From NCBI GenBank assembly GCA_963575745.1, contig CAUYUJ010016713.1:197001-261000 (forward strand): a stretch of 64,000 bases of DNA, written 5' to 3'. A model generated the notes under the pieces. The model was not told where the DNA came from. It saw nothing but the letters and a program-made list of their open reading frames with translations, and made no database searches. Source of the DNA: Prorocentrum cordatum. Lineage: Eukaryota; Sar; Dinophyceae; Prorocentrales; Prorocentraceae. The position numbers and the translations under genes were made by a program. Of the stretch, positions 38,050 to 49,691 are shown piece by piece (the first letter of the stretch is position 1; every line of letters starts with the position of its first letter).

Positions 38050-41000
38050 CCTTTAGCGAGCAGCTCAAATCGAACATGCCAACAACATCGTGTGGACTCG
38101 CGCCGGTCAGCCCATAGAGAAACGCATGCCGCAGAGTTTCTCATTTGGGTTCCGTAAGCAGTTCATGGATAGGGGCTATTGCCAAGGGGAGGTACACGTG
38201 GACACGGACAACAACACGCTGAAGGTGGCAAAAGAACTAGTCGTAACAGTACGAGTCGTGGGCAGCACCATCCAGATTAGTGGGCGGTCCCTTGGGCAAA
38301 CTGGGAGGAGCGTGCCAAGAGTCCAGACATGCAGCACCTCACCAGCAAGGCGAATCAGGCGCTGGGCCGGCTTTCGAAGGGAAGTGAAAAGGGCAAGAGA
38401 GGGGGGGCAGGACATTTTGAGTAGAAACTCGGACGGCACATTGGCATTGCGAGCGCAAGTAATTAGAACAGGCAGACGGGTAACATTCCCCTGTGCGTTA
38501 ATGTACTGCGGCGGAGTCGCCACCTGGAATGCCGGAAGCATCAACGTGGATTTGCCGTGTAAGCTCGATGAATTTATTCAGCACATATGCGTCATCGATT
38601 CTAGATATCGCAGCCTTTTGTTTCTAAGAAACGCACAGCCGTGGATCGTCATCAATATTTGATGTCCAAGGCGTCCTTGTCATTCTCCTCGGACACGAAC
38701 CAGATTCCAGAGAATACTCTGGAGTTGGGGTTGATCGGCGCACCGTGGACAAACATGCGGTAAAAGGGATACATTCAAGAAGACAATCGGATGTCAAGCT
38801 TAAGGATATGTGTTCACGGATGGATATTTAATCTTGGTAACAGCGTATGCCTGGACAAGCGAGCACGCCTATGAGGCCCGGCGCGACTACTGCACAGCAT
38901 TCGTGATTCAATGCCGTTCGCAAGGTCCAACCTTTGTGCTGGGATGTTGTAATGCGAGATTGCTGGGATCACACGCCCTGGAGGAAAACATCATCGGAGA
39001 GAACGTTTTCAATAACACTAGATAAGCATGGATCCCACTATCCCTATCCAATAGAGAGCTCTTATTGGAACTATGTGGCTCCCTGAAAGCGTGCATAGCG
39101 AAAGCGTTCCTCACCCCAGGCTATGACCATGCGATCGGTTACCACAGTATTGGAATCAAGCCCTCTGCTGGTATTGTGCTGGGAGGTTGTTCACCCATTG
39201 GATCACGTCGTCGTTGGCGAAGAACGACTATCCGCCATGTCTGAAACAGGAAGTGACTGGCAGCGCCCACTTCAATCAATCAGTTTGTTCAGGTTGTCGA
39301 CATGTAGATCGCAATCCCCAATAAGGACCGCGCACATCGCGACCCCGAGTTGGATGTCAACATGACGCGGGCGTTTGGGAATAAAGACAGATTGTGCACT
39401 GCCATCATTGGAAGAGCGGGGGAGAGCCTTGTCGTGAATCTATCTCTGGCCAAACTTCAGCAGCAGCACGCTGCATGCTGCAATCCTCAATCTCCCCCCC
39501 CCCCCCCCCTCCGCGCTGGGGTGGTCGGCGAAATCATATCGCACTGTCCACTTCATCGACGAGTGGCGCATAATGCGTCAGAACGGCACCGAAGACGACA
39601 ACGCGAACAAGTATATCAAGCAGCACGCGATGGCCGACAGGAAGAGCTGGCGCACGCAAAGTATCAAAGCAGACGAATGGGGCGCCAGAGTGCGATCGCG
39701 CCAACGCGCTTCGCGCAAGTGTGGACGCCCACGAGATACGGGGGGCAGTCTGGCTGCATCAGCTGGCTGCGCAGACGCAGTGGCAACTTACTTGGGCACT
39801 GCGCTGGCGACCACCTGAAGAAGAAGGTAGACCGCCGCAGCCAATCGATGGGGGAGTTTCTCCGAACGTCGGCGCGGGCCCGATCGGGGCGGAAGAAATC
39901 AAGCAGGCAATCAACCACTTCCGGGCCCGACGAGCTGCAGGAGTCGACGACGCTTTCGGCGCGTCGACTATTCGACGCCATGTTGGACGACAAAGATGGC
40001 GAATTATGATTGATGCTCCTAGACTGGAGTAGGGCGCTTGACCGCGCTAGCCCAGCAAGACTTGCACGCGCGCTGGAACGAATCGGCGAACCTTGCGCGA
40101 TGGCGACATGATCAGGGACTGCCCACAATGCGCCCAGTGGTTTTGAACAACGGGATCGCCACATTCTCGGCGAGGACGCCATCCGCTGGATTTGCCCCGG
40201 GATGCCCGTTAACGTCTGATGTGTTTCTCGTCGCCATGCCAACGCATGTCGGGGGCAGCCGGTCTTTATTCGCTCGGCCGCAGAGAGGCCGGACAGGTCG
40301 GCCGCGCCATATTTCACCACAGCCATTTTTCATTGTAAGCCGACGACGCCATGCTTGCCGCCGCGGGCCCGGGCGCGCCGCAGACGCGCTTGGACGCGGC
40401 GGTTGAATTTGGAAGAGCAAGTGGTCTGGGGCTCAACGCAGACAAAACAGCACTACTAAAAGTGCGAGTTGATGGAGATACGCTCGGCCCCGATGGGGCG
40501 ACCACTAAGACGAAACATAGCGCCGCCTACTTGGGCGATCTGATCAGCGCAGACGGGGGCGAGCAGAGCTCGCGCGGCGCCTGGGAGAGGCCGACAATAA
40601 ATTGTTAAAGATTGCGCCCGGCATGGGGCCGCGCCAACTTGGCCGGGGCGCGGAGAACGCAGATTTTGGAATCGCGCGCGTTCCCCAGACTATGGCGCGG
40701 GCTGGAGTCGCGCACGTTGCCCAGCAAGGGCTGGGCAGATGGGTTCCCAGCAAGATGCCGAATGGGGGCCTTCAACACTCAGCCGGCGCAGTTATCTCGC
40801 GCGAGCAACGCCGAAGCACGCGAGCGCGCACGGGTCTCCCCGCTGACTGCGATCTCATTGGGGGGACAGCTGAAGTCGCGCAGCAAGCTCGCCCGGGACA
40901 GCGCCAGAAGCGCACCCCGGACAGCGGCGTTCGACGAGGGCCGCGCGCGCAAGATTTCGCTTCGAAATTGGACCCCCCCGCGATCTAGAGGGCGCCCTCG

Positions 41001-41160
41001 GATGCAGTGGACAACGCATCTTCGCGCCGAGGCCTTAGCAGCGGCTGCCAATGACCCGGGCTCTTTCCACGCCGCTCTGCTGATTTCTCCAGGATGGCGC
41101 GCGGCAGTCGAAAAGCTTTACTTGCCGTTGCCAGACGCCCTTCGCCCCCCCCCCCCCCCC
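38050..41160 (+). pseudogene. Decayed LINE with endonuclease and RT
   Basis: Pieces are in the expected order but in all three frames. A leader protein part includes FGFRKQFMDRGYCQGEVHVD (38130 on). The endonuclease start is VATWNAGSINVDLPCKLDEF (38517 on), its middle is LVTAYAWTSEHAYEARRDYC (38834 on) and FVLGCCNARLLG (38934 on). The RT fingers include IGAEEIKQAINHFRARRAAG (39889 on). Motif A is MLLDWSRALDRASPARLARA (40013 on), the motif B-like part is APGCPLTSDVFLV (40194 on), and motif C is ADDAMLAAA with the ATG at 40351. The thumb includes GLGLNADKTALLKV, and the C-terminus RGRPRMQWTTHLRAEALAA (40989 on). A poly-C run follows at 41146. The copy is long but dead. Confidence 0.75.
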
Positions 41161-41164
41161 GCCG

Positions 41165-42700
41165 CAAGTTTCGCTTGCAGGTCGGCGAACAGCGGGTCAC
41201 CGAGCGCGCGGACAGCCGCCGATCTCGCCCCTTTTTCCCCCATGCAGGGCGCATTCGCAATCTGCGTTCCCCCGCGTTTGCGCGCTCGCTGAATGTCTGC
41301 GCGGATGCGCCGTCTAGGCGCGGCTTCTTCCGAAGCAGCTCTAGCCCCGCTTGTACGGTCTTCCTCCCGCAGCTGGCCGAGCACAAATATATGTTGCCCC
41401 TGGGTGGTCCGAGCGAATGCACTTTCGCTTCGGGCAGGGGCGGGCTGCCGCCGCGCGCGCGAAACTACGGGCTGGTCGTCGCGCGGAAGGGGGGGCGAAG
41501 CTGAAAGCCATGGGTCGGGGTATTTGTCAGGGAACACCTTGCAATTCAATCGCGCATGCCATCCTTTCATGTCTGATGTTGCGCATGTGGAGGGCGGTTG
41601 AACCCAGGCGTCGCGCTGTCTGTCGGGCTCCCATGCGTTCGCTGGGCGTCGAGGGCGCAACCAGCGACTGCGCGAGACCTGCGACTGCTGGCTTAGTTTT
41701 GGCGCGGAGGCATGGGGCGCGGTAAGGTGCCAGGCAGCTGGCGAGCAGCCGCGACATCGAGTTGCCCGTTCACCTGCCCCATATTGGGCGGCGGCTCTCT
41801 TCTCGAGGCTCGCTTTCACGGCCTCCTCGAGGCGGCGCTCAAATAGAGTCGGCGACGCACCTGTTACCTGAAATGTCTGGCCTTCCGAGGTCTCGATCTC
41901 GACGGGGCCCCTCGGGCCCCCGACGCGACGGGGCAGGCGATTTAAAAGCGCCTTCCCCCCCTAACTAGTGGAGCCCAGCCGCCGGAAATTGACATTTCAA
42001 TCGTCTGCCCCCCCCGACACCCCCCTGCGGTCGCGCGCGGAATTCCCCGCCCGCGCAGGGCTGGCTGTCGAGATCGTCGCGCAAAGGCGGCGCGGCGGAT
42101 CCGAATTTGCGTCGTCCACGCAGGACAGGCCGCAGGCAGCCCCGCGGCCTCGAAGCGCCCGCCTCCGTGGCTTCGAATTGTCAGCCAGCGGGGCCCTTCC
42201 CAGACAGCCAGAGATCGTCCGCCCTCCGTCGGTCAGGCTGCTTTGGCTTGTCCGTCTCGGAGTTGTCGCCCCGCCTTGGATTGTGGATCAGATTTTTTGT
42301 CTTCCATGCATGGCTGGCCGCGGGCGGCCCCGCGGCCTCGAATTGCCCGCCTTAGCGGCTTCGGGTGTCAGCTCGCGGGGTTCTTCACAGACAGCCAGAG
42401 ATTGCCCGCCCTCCGTCGGCCGGGCTGCATTGGCCTGCCCTGCCGGACCCCCCCCTGCCCCTCGCCTTGAATTGTCAGCCCGCGCCCCTCCCTGGGCGTC
42501 AGACAACCCGGGGCTGTCCGCCCTCTGCCCGCCTGCCCCGCCCCCCCGCTACTGCGGGGGCCCGAAGGCCAGCGAAATTAATTGTTGAATCGTCTGTCCC
42601 AATTTTAGTTCCCAACCACCCTGTGGCCTTGGGTCCTCGTCTTGAAGAAACAGTCCCCGCGTCTCCTCGCCCCCCCATCCACCCCTTCCCTCCTCCCGCC
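41165..42700. other. Unassigned GC-rich stretch
   Basis: Open frames occur on both strands through high GC content; no domain is recognised. 42125-42530 contains a ~188-bp tandem duplication (CCCCGCGGCCTCGAA at about 42140 and 42328; ACAGCCAGAGAT in both). About 42601-42660 resembles the leader before the 22-kb satellite. Confidence 0.45.
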
Positions 42701-42702
42701 AC

Positions 42703-43998
42703 CCCCTGTCGCTGCGGCGCACCCCTCACGCGTTTCGTGTAGGGGGGCCTCACCGAAGGCCCCAGTGGCTGCGTTCACACGCCGCCCCCCTCAACTTTGG
42801 CACACCCCTCGCACGCGTCGTGGCCCCATCGGGAGCTCCACGCAAGGCTCCAATGGGTGCGTTCACATGCCGCTCCCCTCCAGTCTGGCACACCCCTCAC
42901 ACGCTTCGTGGCCCCATAGGCAGCTCCACCGAAGGCCCCGGTGGCTGCGTTCACATGCCGCCCCATCTCTGCTTTTGCAAGCCCCGCGCACGCTTTGTGG
43001 CCACAGAGAGTTCCACCGAAGGCCCCAGCGGCTGCGTTCACATGCCGCTCCCCCTCCACGTTGGCACATTCACGCGCTTCGTGGCCCCATCGGGAGCTCC
43101 ACCGAAGGCCCACGCGGCATGTTTCGCATGCGCTTCCCCCACCCAATACAGCGCTTCGCGGCCCCATAAAAAAGGCGGCCCACCGAAAACGCCACTGACG
43201 GTGTCCGCATGCGCTTCCCCATCCCAGTAATGCGCTTCGTGGCCTCATAAGGAGCCCCACCGAACACTCGTGGCGGTGTCCGCATGCATCTCCCCCCCCC
43301 CCCCCCGTCGATTTCAACGTTTCGTGGCCCCAGAGGGAACACCACCGAATGCCCCAGTTGCGGTGCCCGCGTGCGTTTCGCCCACCCAGTACACCATTTT
43401 CGCGGGTCCATTGTGAGCTCCATCAAAGGCCCCAATGGCGGCGTCCGCATGCGTCGCCCCCACCCAGGGCAACGCGTCGTGGCCCCACAGGGAACTCCAC
43501 TGAAGGTTCCAGTGGCGGTGTCCACATGTATTTCCCCCCACCCTGTATAGCGTTCCGTGGCCACATAGGGAGTTCCACCGAAGGCACCAGTGGCGGTGTT
43601 CGCGTGCGTCTCACCCACCCAGTACTTCGCTATGTGACCCCATATGGAGCTCCACCGAAACCCCTACTGGCGGTGTTCGCATGCTGTTTCCCCTACCCAA
43701 TGCACGGCGTCGTGGTTCCATAGGGAGCTCCACCGAAGGCCCCAGTGGCGATGTCCGCATGCGTTTCCCCCGCCGAGCACTTCGTTTCGTGGCCCGATTG
43801 GGGGCCCCACCGAAGGCCTTAGTGGCGGTATTCGCATGCGTTTCCCCAACGGAATATAGCGTTTCGTGGCCCCACAGGGAGCTTCACCGAATGCCCCAGT
43901 GGCGGTGTCCGAATGCGTCGCCCCCATCCACTACAACGTTTCGTGGCCCCATACGGAGCTCCATGGGAGGTTCCAGTGGCGGTGTTCGCATACGTCGC
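42703..43998. repeat. Satellite array, mostly 77-bp units
   Basis: About 16 units. The phrase TTTCGTGGCCCCAT and variants occur near 42821, 42909, 42998, 43082, 43159, 43240, 43325, 43403, 43480, 43559, 43635, 43712, 43790, 43867 and 43944. Steps are 85-89 bases at first and then 76-85. Each unit also has GGGAGCTCCACCGAAGGC, CCCAGTGGCGGTGT and CGCATGCGTTTCCCCCACCC. Since 77 is not a multiple of three, long frames are fortuitous. Confidence 0.9.
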
Positions 43999-45610
43999 GA
44001 GCATGTTCAGGCAAAGTTCATCGGGGCCGACCGTGTCGGCGAGGTAAATTGGGCACGAGAGGAACGGAGCGTGACCTGGCACCTCCAAATCTACAGCGAT
44101 AACTCTTCCCACCGGCGCGTTCGTAGGATTAGCAAGGTTCGCAGTGCCAGAATCTAAACCTTTACGAACGAAGATGGCAGTTCCTTGCATTGGCACCCCA
44201 CGATCGTTCCTGATTCCCTCCGTGACACATACCACACACGCTTCGAGCACCATTGGGCGGCACCCAGAGTTGATGCCCCCAGGAGTTCGGATTCTCGGCG
44301 ACGCACGACATGGAAGTGCAGTGCGTCCAAATCGGACCCGGCAAAAGTTTGAACGTTCCCCCAGCAACTCCTGTTGACATTGGCAAGGCGAAAGTTACCC
44401 TCCTGGCCGCGCAGACTCCGCGCTTGCCGACGAGGGCAGACGAGGGCAGGAACGGCGCCGCGGCTGCGCTTGCAGCTGCACGTTGGCGAAGGGAGCGCTG
44501 AGCATTTGCTGCTGCCGCTGCTGCTCCAACGGTCCCTTCTGCACTGAGGTTGGCGGCGTGATCGAGGGCCTGGACGATGCGCTCGCCGCTCTTGGCGGCC
44601 GTTCTGTCCTGCTCGTCCTCCATGCCGTTCTCGAGATCCTTCTCCATATCAGGGCCTGCCAGCTGCAGGTGGCATCCAATTGCAGCGGTTGATTGGGATG
44701 GCAGCGGCGGCATTGGCATTGTTGGAGGCGGTTCGCAGCAACCGCCTCCAACAATGAGCTCGCTATACTCGTTTTGGCGATGAGCTCGCTGTACTCGTCG
44801 TTGAGTTGCTCAGCCACGGCGTAAACCCCAGCCTTGAATTGGGGGCTGATTTGGACGCCCTCGGGAAGCTCTTGCTTGATGAATACGTCAAGTGCGTCGG
44901 TAGACTCGATGCATTCGTCTTGCCCCGCTGGCTGGATGGCCGCAGCCTTGACGGCGACCTTGAGTTGGGTCTCCAGTTGCTGGACCTACTTCTGGATCTC
45001 TTCGCACTCCTTGGCCACCGCGTCATAATTGGCGGTGGTTTCCTTGTTGCGCTCGAGGTACCAGAGCGCGTCTTTCTTCTTGCCAGCGCGACGGTCCCGT
45101 TGGACGTTCAGCTTGTCCAAGAGGCGCTGCGATCGTTGGTCTGATGACTTGGTGGTAAGGGCGGCGGCCTTCGCCGCCGTGAGTTCCTCCTGGACCTGCT
45201 TGTAGTGGCCCCCCAGACCCCCTCGAGCTTCCGCCAGAGGTTGACGGCTTGAACGCAGATCTTGACGGGATCGGTGGCATGGTTGTTTTTGCCGTCGCCA
45301 TGGCCGTTCTGGTTGGTGGTAGCTTGATCGTCGAACTGGACCCCATCACGGTTCCATCGGCTGGCTCGTTTTTTGTTATGTCCGAAGGTGGTGTGTAGTG
45401 TTGGTTGGGGCAGACGCGTGGTTTGATTTGAAAGAAGCACAACATGTACCACAATGTTTGTGTTTTAGGTCTGTCCATGGCCATCCCTCTCACGATGGAG
45501 TAGAACAGACTGGGTATGTCTTTGCCCATGCTGCACTTCGACTCGTCATGCGTTCTCGACCAGGCTGATGCTGCTGCTGCTGGTTCCACGCCATTGCTTC
45601 CACCCACCCC
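43990..45610 (-). pseudogene. LINE 5' part (coiled-coil ORF1-like, endonuclease), minus strand
   Basis: Reading right to left, a coiled-coil protein runs in one frame from about 45240 to 44720: GGHYKQVQEELTAAKAAALT, RRAGKKKDALWYLERNKETT, then an in-frame TAG at 44988-44986, QQLETQLKVAVKA, and LDVFIKQELPEGVQISPQFK. After a frameshift, MEKDLENGMEDEQDRTAAKS continues. Endonuclease-like pieces follow (VTFALPMSTGVAGGTFKLLP near 44400; GTAIFVRKGLDSGTANLANP near 44185). Similarity ends where the satellite array starts at 43998, so RT is lost. The family label is inference from order and composition; decay is visible. Confidence 0.6.
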
Positions 45611-45805
45611 ACAGCAGAGCGGCGATCAGCACGAGCTGAGCGCCTCGGCTATGGCGGCGGCGGCGGCCGCGGGGAATCTGAGGCAGGAGCATGGCCGAAA
45701 ATTTGGCCGAGGGTGAAGCTTGGGGAAGGGGCTGCCCCTCCCCTCTTCCTCGAACCTCGGGAGTCTCGGCTGGAGGTTACTCCGCCTTGAGCCAACATGA
45801 CTACG

Positions 45806-46005
45806 GGGGAGGAGGAGGAGGAGGATGAGGAGGAGGAGGAGGAGGACGAGGGAGGAGGGAGGAGGGAGGAGAGGGAGTGAGGAGGAGGAGGGGGAGGGGG
45901 GAGGGGGAGGGAGGAGGGGGAGGGGGGGGAGGGGGAGGGGGGGGAGAGGGGGAGGGGGAGGGGGGGGGATGGGGAGGGGGAGGGGGGGGGGGGGAGGGGT
46001 AAGGT
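45806..46005. repeat. (GGA/GGGGA)n tract
   Basis: A 200-base G/A-only run, GAGGAG at the left becoming GGGGGAGGGG at the right. On the minus strand it would read poly-Pro/Ser. Confidence 0.85.
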
Positions 46006-46429
46006 AAGACACGACTATGGGCCCGCATCCCTTTGTCTTTCCAGCACTGCCGCGGCGGAGCGAACGGAGCCACGGGCAAAGCCTGCATGTGAATCGGGAC
46101 TTCAACCTCGTTATTCGTGAACTTCCGGAGGATGCGCCCCTCTCGGGCGACTGGTTAAAGTCATGTAGTTCGAGGTAGGCCCCGCGGGCCCCGACGGGCC
46201 TGGTCCGCGCACCGACGCAGAAGGTACGCACAGACCCCAGAAGACGGATAGCTCGGGGCCCCAAGGCCCAGAATGCAAATCCCGAGGCAGACCAGCAGGG
46301 AGGCGGACCTCGCGGGAGCGTAGCTAACAAAAACAATAATGAGTGAGGCAGGGCAGCGAGCGACCGCACGCTGCGGACGAGGCCTCACGGGAAGAGAAGC
46401 CGTCCACGACAACGGCGTGCAGCGCCAGC

Positions 46430-47000
46430 AACACATCAAGGTGCATGAGCGTGTCGTAGTGCACGCCACATTGCCGTCCCAGCAGCACGATATGTAAGCC
46501 AAGCCCAGCGTGGTAGCCACCAAGCGTCCGGCCAATATGTAGTCAACGTGAGCCCTACGGCCAAGCACGCACTGTGCGACGCCACGCCACGGGGCGGACG
46601 GGCCCCCAGTTCAGACACTTCGAGGCGCAGAGACAGCCTCCCAGCTAGCCAATAGAAAGCCCCACCAGCAAGGCAGCAGAACGTATGCGACGCACCTTCC
46701 CCTTAGTGGCACGGTTACCACAGGAACGCGGGCCTTGCGGCCGAACACGCAGTTTGCGGCGCCGCGCCACGGTACGGAAGGGCCCCCCCGTTCTGACATT
46801 TCGAGGCATTGAGATGCCTCACAGCCACCAACGGCCAGTCGACAATATGAACCCCCGCAAGGGTGCAGCAAAACGTGTGCAACGTACCTTCCAGCTAGTG
46901 TCTCGGTTACCACAGGAACACGGACCCTACGGCCAAGCACGCATTGTGCGACGCCGAGGCACGGGGCGGGAGGACCCCCCTCTCTGACACTTCGAGGCAT
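46430..47000. repeat. Tandem repeat, ~190-bp units (three)
   Basis: The phrases CGGTTACCACAGGAAC (near 46712 and 46904), GGCCGAACACGCAGTTTGCG and variants, and TTCGAGGCATTGAGA recur at steps of about 192 bases. The step is a multiple of three, so the minus-strand frame 46611-47126 reads two similar ~64-residue blocks (CVLGRRVRVPVVT and CVFGRKARVPVVT). Whether this is ever translated is unknown. Confidence 0.75.
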
Positions 47001-47026
47001 TGGGAATCTGCCATCACTTTGAAAAT

Positions 47027-47372
47027 TTAGCGTACCTCCTCCATTGCGCTTGGTGGCGCCGCGCCCAGGGCCCTGCGAGCGCCGTTCTCCTCGAGCGCCT
47101 TGTGCAGGAGGCCGCGGATCACCCATGGCGAAGGCAGTTGCTGCTCGTTAGACTCTGGCGGTACGGCTGGCGTCGGCACTTCCCGTAGCTTTATGTGCAG
47201 TTTCCTATTCGTCATGTCGAAGCACTTGGTAATCTTGAAGAGGCGCAGGATGTCGTACAGGTCTGTGGCCTGCAGCTCGCACCATGTTTTGCCGTGCCAC
47301 AGCTTGATCATCGCGTGCTTCCTCTGGCCCAGCGCCTGCCCACGCTCGAGCAATTTGCTCACGAACCCATCG
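47027..47372 (-). CDS. Hypothetical protein fragment (open at its 5' end)
   Basis: A minus-strand frame with strongly protein-like composition: DGFVSKLLERGQALGQRKHA, IKLWHGKTWCELQATDLYDI, LRLFKITKCFDMTNRKLHIK. No ATG lies in frame upstream; the start region borders a pyrimidine-rich (minus strand) tract, so this could be an exon or a truncated gene. The pattern of hydrophobic and basic residues recalls small RNA-binding or LINE ORF1-type folds, but I cannot name a family. Confidence 0.35.
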
Positions 47373-48990
47373 AAGATATGTAGGTGAGGAGGACGGAGGG
47401 GGATGGGGGGAAGGGGAGGAGAGGGAGGAGGGGAAGGAAGGGCAGGAGGAGGTAGGGAAGGGGGAGAGTGATGAGGTAAAGAGGGACGGAGCGGTGGTGC
47501 AGATCAACGCGCTCTGAGCAGCAAAGTCCAAGCCCTCGGCTGGGCGGTGCCCGCGCGCTGCGCGCGATGGAGCGGCGCGGGCGCAAAGCAGGCCGTATCC
47601 CCGCCCCCGTGCCCTTCCGCGGCGTCGGAATTCAGCCGCCCCCCCACGCGGCCGAGGCCTCGCTGCGAGGCGAGCTGGGCGAAGGGTGGGGTCCAGGAGG
47701 CACGCTCCGTGTCCTCAGCTAGGCGGTGCTGGCCGCGCGTGTGCAGCTGTTTTTCCACGAGTCCAGGTCCACGAGTACAGGCCTAAAGTGTTGCCAGACG
47801 TGGCTCTGGCTTTCCCAGGGAGTCACAGATGACCCGTAAATAGCACCCCTCACGAGACCCAGAGAGCCCCAGGGTTCCAACATGGTGCCAAAGCTAGGGC
47901 CACCTCTGGCAACATCCGATTGATGGAGCCAGAGCAGATGGGGCCCAAAGATCTTAGGTCACCCGCATGGGCGCGACGATCGTCGCGCTTCGCGCCTGCG
48001 CCGTGCGGGCTGAGAGTGTCTCCATTTCGAGGGGGTCGCGCAAGAGCGCGAGGTGGCGACCTTGAAGAAAGATCGCACCGCATCGCCCGTATCGCCGGTG
48101 CATCGGCGATGCGGCGTCGTCTTGAACCAGACCTTTTCCAGCCTCGCGTCGCCGAACCATCAGCGATGAAGCGCAATCTTCGGACCCACTCGCTCCGGCC
48201 ACATCTAGGAGGCCTCGAGCCAGGCGCCCGCATTCTTCTGAGTCCTGCGCGCGGGGCGCGACCTGAACGTCTGCCCCGTGCTTCCACGGCTGGATGTTTG
48301 CCAGTTTCTACGCGCGCAGGCCCTGCCATCAAGCGCTGCCCCTCCAAAATCGTCTCGTCGTCGCATTCGTTTCCCCCGCGAGAGCGAGGCGGGTGAGAGT
48401 TAGACATTTGACTCGCGAGGCAGTTTTTGTTGCGTAGGCCATGCGCCAGGGGCTTGAGGTGCTGGCCGCACACCGCGGCCAATCAGGGCCTCTGCCCAGA
48501 TGCCCCACGTCCTCTACCTCCTCCTTCCCTTCTCCTCCACCTCCGTCCTCCTACGCTCCCATTCCTGCTTCTCCTCTTTCTCCCGCTTCTCATCCCCCTT
48601 CCCGTCCTTTCTCTCCCTCCTTCCTCTCATCTCCCCTGCCTCCTTTTTCCCCCCGAGCGCCCAGGCCAGGTCGATGCTTGGGCATCTCCCCGCCCTGCTG
48701 GCGGCGGGGGAGGGGGGAGGGAAGAAGGGAGGGAGTGCGCCTCGTCGCCGGCCATCCAAGTGGTCGTTCGCACGTCCGTCGCGTAATGATTTACAATTCG
48801 GGGTCCATGCTGGCACACGTTCTTCATTCGATCGTCGTCAGCGCATGGCAGCGCAGGGGGAGGTGGGCGGAACACATGATGTTATTGACGCTTCGCGTAT
48901 ATCTATCAGCCCATCCAAAGGTAATCGCCAGACGTTTTCCCTTGATCAGAAAGAATAGCAGCATGCAGCCACGCTCTGGGAGCCTCTTGC
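47373..48990. other. Unassigned stretch
   Basis: G-rich tract at 47390-47480, then GC-rich sequence with open frames on both strands (47850-48480) but no domain. A CATGGCAGCGCAGGGGG box lies near 48844. A pyrimidine-rich tract covers 48500-48660. Confidence 0.4.
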
Positions 48991-49260
48991 AGGCATCTCG
49001 GGGTCATCTTGGGGCCCTCTGGTAGCAAGTTTGCGTGCATTGGGGGCTCTGCTGAGGCCCTCTTGGGGGCCTCTTGGGGGCTTTGAGCAGCCTCTTGGGG
49101 CCATGTTGGGGGCCTTTTATCAAAGACGGGGTTCTACTCGATCGCACTCCCCTTTTTCCTGGGAGGCCGAAGCATGGCCTCTCGGGGCGCTCTTGGGGCC
49201 GCCTTGGGTCCCTCTTGAAACTTTATCAGGCCATCGCGGTGCCCTCTCTAGGCTTCTAGA
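48990..49260. repeat. G-rich degenerate repeats, forward orientation
   Basis: GAGGCCCTCTTGGGGGCCTC and related phrases at steps of about 10-11 and 21 bases. Confidence 0.55.
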
Positions 49261-49691
49261 GCTCATCAGAGGCGAAAGGGCGAGAATCCAATTACTCCGA
49301 CGGAAAGACCCCACATGAAAATCTGTTCGGCAAATTTGGAAATAACCTTCACTGTCGTCCTCGCGATTAGTGAGGCGCCCTTATTGTCTTCTCTGCGTCT
49401 TTCTCAGTCTCGCCCTGGCGCAGGGCCCTCACCCGCTCCCCGCGTTGCCCTTTGCCTCGCCGTCCTGCTGTTTGTTTCGTCACCCACCACCTCCTCTCCT
49501 GTCTATTGCAAGAGCGCGCGCGTCGATTTTCCTCGCCGCCGTCGCAGCCTCAGCCAGCGCGGGCGCATTCTCGAATGGCCGCGTCGCGCGGCCGTTAGGA
49601 CAACCCCACGGCCCAGGCCGTTGGGGCAACCGCGCGAGCCGCTGGGGCGCGGGAGCAAGCCGTTGGGACAACCCCGCAGGCACCGAGCTAG

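Noticed and set aside
42703-43998. Protein-coding repeats in the satellite (THANTATGAFGG-like blocks)
   Set aside because: The 77-bp unit is not a multiple of three and the blocks switch frame from unit to unit.
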